Below are positions 43,162 through 45,755 of a stretch of DNA of 45,755 nucleotides, piece after piece; within the stretch, counting starts at the first letter, position 1, and each line of letters begins with the position of its first letter. The notes beneath the pieces are model-generated. The model saw only the letters and a list, made by a program, of their open reading frames with translations, had not been told where the DNA came from and searched no databases. Source of the DNA: Candidatus Butyricimonas faecavium (GTDB taxonomy: Bacteria > Bacteroidota > Bacteroidia > Bacteroidales > Marinifilaceae). The position numbers and the translations under genes were made by a program. The stretch spans positions 1 through 45,755 of the forward strand of contig CALUKD010000029.1 of assembly GCA_944321125.1 (NCBI GenBank). The letters run 5' to 3'.

Positions 43162-44910
43162 TCATTTGTATTTTGCTTTAAATTCTTCTTCATTCATCAT
43201 TTCAGTGGTCTCAACTAAGAGATCATCATAGTTAGGATCATTCTCATTCATACAGAAATATAAGTTTCTGTAAATGGGTAATCCTTGATGTAAATGAACT
43301 TTTGCAGGTGTTCCTTTTTCTTCATTTGCAGGTGTCATTTTAGGTTGCTGAACTTTATCTCCAACTTTCCAAAATGGTTTGCCAACTTGTTCTCTTATTG
43401 AGATCCTACATTTAGGCCAAATGGCATTTAGATTAGTTCCTATCTTTAGATCATACAGTTCCATGATTTCTTTTTCAAGAACTAATCTAACAATTCTATT
43501 TTGTGGAAACAGAGCTGCACCTCTTGATATAATTTCTTTGCTTACTATCTTGATTCTAATAAAATTAGAATCAGAAACCTTTTCAAAATCTACCCCTTCT
43601 TCTTCATTAAGGGGAACTACAAAAACTTGTCCTTTGTTTTGTATTTTTGATTTTACTTGAATGCTAGTACATGCCTCATCTGTGTCATTTTTAATTTCTG
43701 CTGAAGAAGTTTGAGAAATATTTGTATCGTTATTATTTGAGTATTTATTATCAAATTTTTTTCTGGAATCTTGAATGGCCATTAATCTAGCCTCCTCTTT
43801 TGTCCACTGTTTTATTTTTATTGAATCAGCTAGTTTTTGGTATTGATCTAAATTTTCTTCATTAGGATTCTTGATAAAGTCTACTAATGCCTTGATGATT
43901 TTGATGCACCCTGTTAAATTGTATTTGATTTGATCTTCTGCCAATCTTAGAACAAACCAGTTACAGTTAGTGATGGTTTCATTTCTTATGTCATCTATTC
44001 CTATGTAGTGTATTTCTTTTTTAGTTTTAAATTCATATGGTTCATCTATTTCAATATCAATACAAATGTGTTCATCTATCTCTAATGTTATATCTGGATA
44101 ATAGCCTTCTATTTCAACATCCACTTTTACATACTGTGGAAATTCATACATTAATGCTTCAAATAACTTGTTCTCATAGAATCCTCTTTGTGGAGCATCT
44201 GTAATTTTTACATATGGAACTCCAAAGGAAAACAGAGAATGTAAGTATTGAGGATAGATAATTTTAAAATTTTCATTTATTTCTTGATTAAGCACTGATA
44301 TTTTTTTATTATATAGAATAACTTCCTCCTTGTATTCCTCTTCTTCTTGTTCTTTTTGTTTATTGTACTTTTTTAATTCTTCTTTTGTGAGTTGTTTGGG
44401 GTAAAATAAATTACTTTCCCTTTTTTTGCTATTTATTTGAACCAAATATAAACATTTGTGAAATAAAAATATAGAACATGGGAGAGTTATAATGCTCAAT
44501 AGAGGTGGCATGTAATTACCAATGATAAATAAGGCAAAAAGAAAACCAAGGACAATAAAAAGAACTTCTAAGCAACCAATCGCTTCTTCTTTGATTCTGA
44601 TTTTCTTTGTTTTTAATTCTAAGGAATATTGATTTGCTAATAATCTTTTGGTATTATCAAGGAATTGTTTAGAGGGATATATTAGTGGATATTTAGAATT
44701 GCAATATTCTACAATGTCTGTATAATATGGTTCTTTATGTATTGCTTCTTTTGCTTGTTTGGGGAGAAACAGTATAGGATATTCAATAATATTTTTTTCT
44801 TCATGGAATAAACTATATGCTGTTTTTATCCAAGAATAATTGTCAGGAGCAATTTCAATTTTTTGAAATTCTTCATGGTGATTAGATGATAGATTATAAT
44901 TTTCTTGCAT
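43162..44910 (-). CDS. Membrane-anchored protein with PD-(D/E)XK-like nuclease region
   Basis: 582 residues. A polar N-terminus (1-110) is followed by two adjacent membrane spans (about 111-131 and 134-157) and a coiled coil (about 174-214). A region at about 243-330 looks like a restriction-endonuclease-type fold: ENKLFEAL, YYPDITLEIDE, CIDIEIDEPY, and IDDIRNETITNCNWFVLRLAEDQI. The last part matches the Arg...GW.VLRF pattern of DUF559/Vsr-like nucleases. The C-terminal 180 residues are unassigned. It is the first gene of the minus-strand group and 27 bases from the three-TM gene. Calling it a nuclease is an inference from motif order. Confidence 0.65.
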   Translation of the reverse strand: MQENYNLSSNHHEEFQKIEIAPDNYSWIKTAYSLFHEEKNIIEYPILFLPKQAKEAIHKEPYYTDIVEYCNSKYPLIYPSKQFLDNTKRLLANQYSLELKTKKIRIKEEAIGCLEVLFIVLGFLFALFIIGNYMPPLLSIITLPCSIFLFHKCLYLVQINSKKRESNLFYPKQLTKEELKKYNKQKEQEEEEYKEEVILYNKKISVLNQEINENFKIIYPQYLHSLFSFGVPYVKITDAPQRGFYENKLFEALMYEFPQYVKVDVEIEGYYPDITLEIDEHICIDIEIDEPYEFKTKKEIHYIGIDDIRNETITNCNWFVLRLAEDQIKYNLTGCIKIIKALVDFIKNPNEENLDQYQKLADSIKIKQWTKEEARLMAIQDSRKKFDNKYSNNNDTNISQTSSAEIKNDTDEACTSIQVKSKIQNKGQVFVVPLNEEEGVDFEKVSDSNFIRIKIVSKEIISRGAALFPQNRIVRLVLEKEIMELYDLKIGTNLNAIWPKCRISIREQVGKPFWKVGDKVQQPKMTPANEEKGTPAKVHLHQGLPIYRNLYFCMNENDPNYDDLLVETTEMMNEEEFKAKYK

Positions 44911-45400
44911 CTTTATCTAACTGTTCCCTCCAGTCTCCAAAAGGTCATTACACAAAAAGAAGGCATGGAAACTGTAATTTATTTCACTTGGTGGTTCTGG
45001 TAATAACCATTGATATAAATAAAAACAGCCCATGCCTAACCCATATATTATTTTGAGAATAATATGCATGAGAAGGCAAGCACTTGTTTTATCCTTATAT
45101 CAATTCAAAAATTTACCAGATTCCCAAATGAAGGATAAATTAATGCCTCTTTCTAGTATGTCTGCCAGAATGATCTCTCACTCCAACAACACAAAAATAG
45201 ATATATTCAGCATCATAAACAAGTGCCTTTAGGGCTGCTATAAAACAAAAATATCACATATTTAATATCCTTGGTGTGTTTGGCTAATAATTTCTTTTTT
45301 TGTACCCCTTTATCTTTAAGAAAAAGATGGTGGGTACAGGTCTAATTTTATCATATAATATAGAATTGGAGCAGTACCTTTTTCTAATCAGAAGAAACAT

Positions 45401-45443
45401 TGTTACACTTAGTTTATATATTATATAAAAACTATGTGCAACA
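45401..45443 (-). repeat. 43-bp dyad element A
   Basis: Starts TGTTACACTTAGTT and ends ACTATGTGCAACA. Same orientation as the left copy at 36613-36655 and opposite to B and C. Confidence 0.65.
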
Positions 45444-45512
45444 CATTTTCTACAATAGAGCTCTTACTTTATATTTAATTATAGGAAACTAAGAGATCAA
45501 GTCATGAAGATG

Positions 45513-45555
45513 TGTTGCATTTAGATTATGATATTATATACAAGTAAGTGTAACA
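45513..45555 (+). repeat. 43-bp dyad element B
   Basis: Starts TGTTGCATTTAGATT and ends AAGTAAGTGTAACA. Inverted relative to element A and the left copy. Confidence 0.65.
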
Positions 45556-45590
45556 GGTATGCTTTCTTCCATAAAATTTCTAAGAAATCA

Positions 45591-45634
45591 TGTTGCAGAT
45601 AGATTATATGATATATTAACAACTAAGTGCAACA
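45591..45634 (+). repeat. 44-bp dyad element C
   Basis: Starts TGTTGCAGATAGATT and ends AACTAAGTGCAACA. The best match to the inverted left copy. Its inner and right parts are repeated 76 bases later. Confidence 0.7.
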
Positions 45635-45755
45635 ACAATTCATCTTCTTCTATTAGATCCTTTACCTTGATACAATACATTATATGATATATTAACAACT
45701 AAGTGCAACAACAATTCATCTTCTTCTATTAGATCCTTTACCTTGATACAATACA
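45604..45755 (+). repeat. 76-bp tandem duplication reaching the window end
   Basis: Bases 45604-45679 repeat at 45680-45755, identical as far as I compared. Each unit holds the CTAAGTGCAACAACAATTC arm of the dyad element. The second unit ends exactly at the window end, which may be the contig end. Confidence 0.75.

Larger units (their letters stand above)
44911..45755. other. Gene-free right end with dyad elements
   Basis: 845 bases upstream of the nuclease-like gene with no credible gene. A small hairpin is at 45302-45337 (GTACCC/GGGTAC, inner ATCTTT/AAAGAT). From 45401 to the window end it is filled with 43-44 bp dyad elements and a 76-bp tandem duplication. No CpG occurs here. Confidence 0.6.

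Noticed and set aside
45032-45232. 66-codon open frame near the right end
   Set aside because: Low-complexity composition, no family features, in a repeat-rich spacer.
45302-45337. Rho-independent terminator
   Set aside because: The stem GTACCC/GGGTAC exists, but the T-run lies before it on the plus strand and becomes an A-run after it on the minus strand.
45401-45712. Integron attC array
   Set aside because: The ends read TGTTGCA...TGCAACA, not the RYYYAAC...GTTRRRY order, and no integron integrase or single-gene cassettes are seen.
36332-45755. Vertebrate or other eukaryotic contamination suggested by CpG loss
   Set aside because: The long uninterrupted bacterial open frames, lipoprotein signals and helicase motifs are bacterial, and CpG loss exceeds the usual vertebrate level. 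An assembly misjoin with another bacterium is still possible.

Overview
The window reads as a chromosomal segment of a gut-type Bacteroidales, most likely an Odoribacteraceae member such as Butyricimonas or Odoribacter (inferred from gene content, not from a search). The basis is a FecI-type sigma factor / FecR anti-sigma / SusC-SusD / DUF4843 / PKD-like lipoprotein operon, an EF-G2-type paralogue, a fused NagB-like/PIG-L protein, and a Bacteroidales-style organoarsenical cluster.

Layout. 1-24.7 kb is ordinary core and metabolic chromosome: EF-G2 paralogue, YugP-like zinc peptidase, metK, a frameshifted cation-efflux gene, a Nudix protein, a ROK regulator with a NagB-like/PIG-L gene, an organoarsenical cluster (ArsP-like permease, small thioredoxin, ArsG, ArsF, ArsR), an ABC-F protein, a DUF6266-like protein, gnd-zwf-patatin-DUF2721, a HAD phosphatase, a short dxs, a flavodoxin-like reductase and a YjbR protein. 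24.9-34.2 kb is one outer-membrane uptake locus: ECF sigma, FecR, TonB-dependent SusC-type receptor with STN domain, SusD, and two surface lipoproteins.

34.2-36.3 kb is a junction. It holds several hairpins, an intact IS256-family insertion sequence with matching terminal inverted repeats and an 8-bp target duplication, and the 3' half of a tRNA gene (CAT anticodon loop) followed by its terminator. The orientation fits the attR end of an element that integrated into a tRNA gene and extends rightward.

36.3-45.8 kb is compositionally foreign. It is very AT-rich and nearly devoid of CpG: I count nine CpG in about 9.5 kb, against roughly 150 expected from its base composition. It carries five minus-strand genes of poorly known function: a membrane protein with a PD-(D/E)XK-like nuclease region, a three-TM protein, a leucine-rich-repeat lipoprotein, a second lipoprotein, and a UvrD-like helicase whose N-terminal NERD-like nuclease domain has lost its catalytic residues. 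The lipoprotein genes share an upstream leader and the intergenic gaps carry related hairpins. The island is flanked by copies of an asymmetric 43-44 bp element with TGTTGCA/TGCAACA ends: one on the left, and three plus a partial one on the right, partly in opposite orientation. This CpG-free island with its boundary elements is the best candidate for an undescribed system. Its function is not established from sequence alone.
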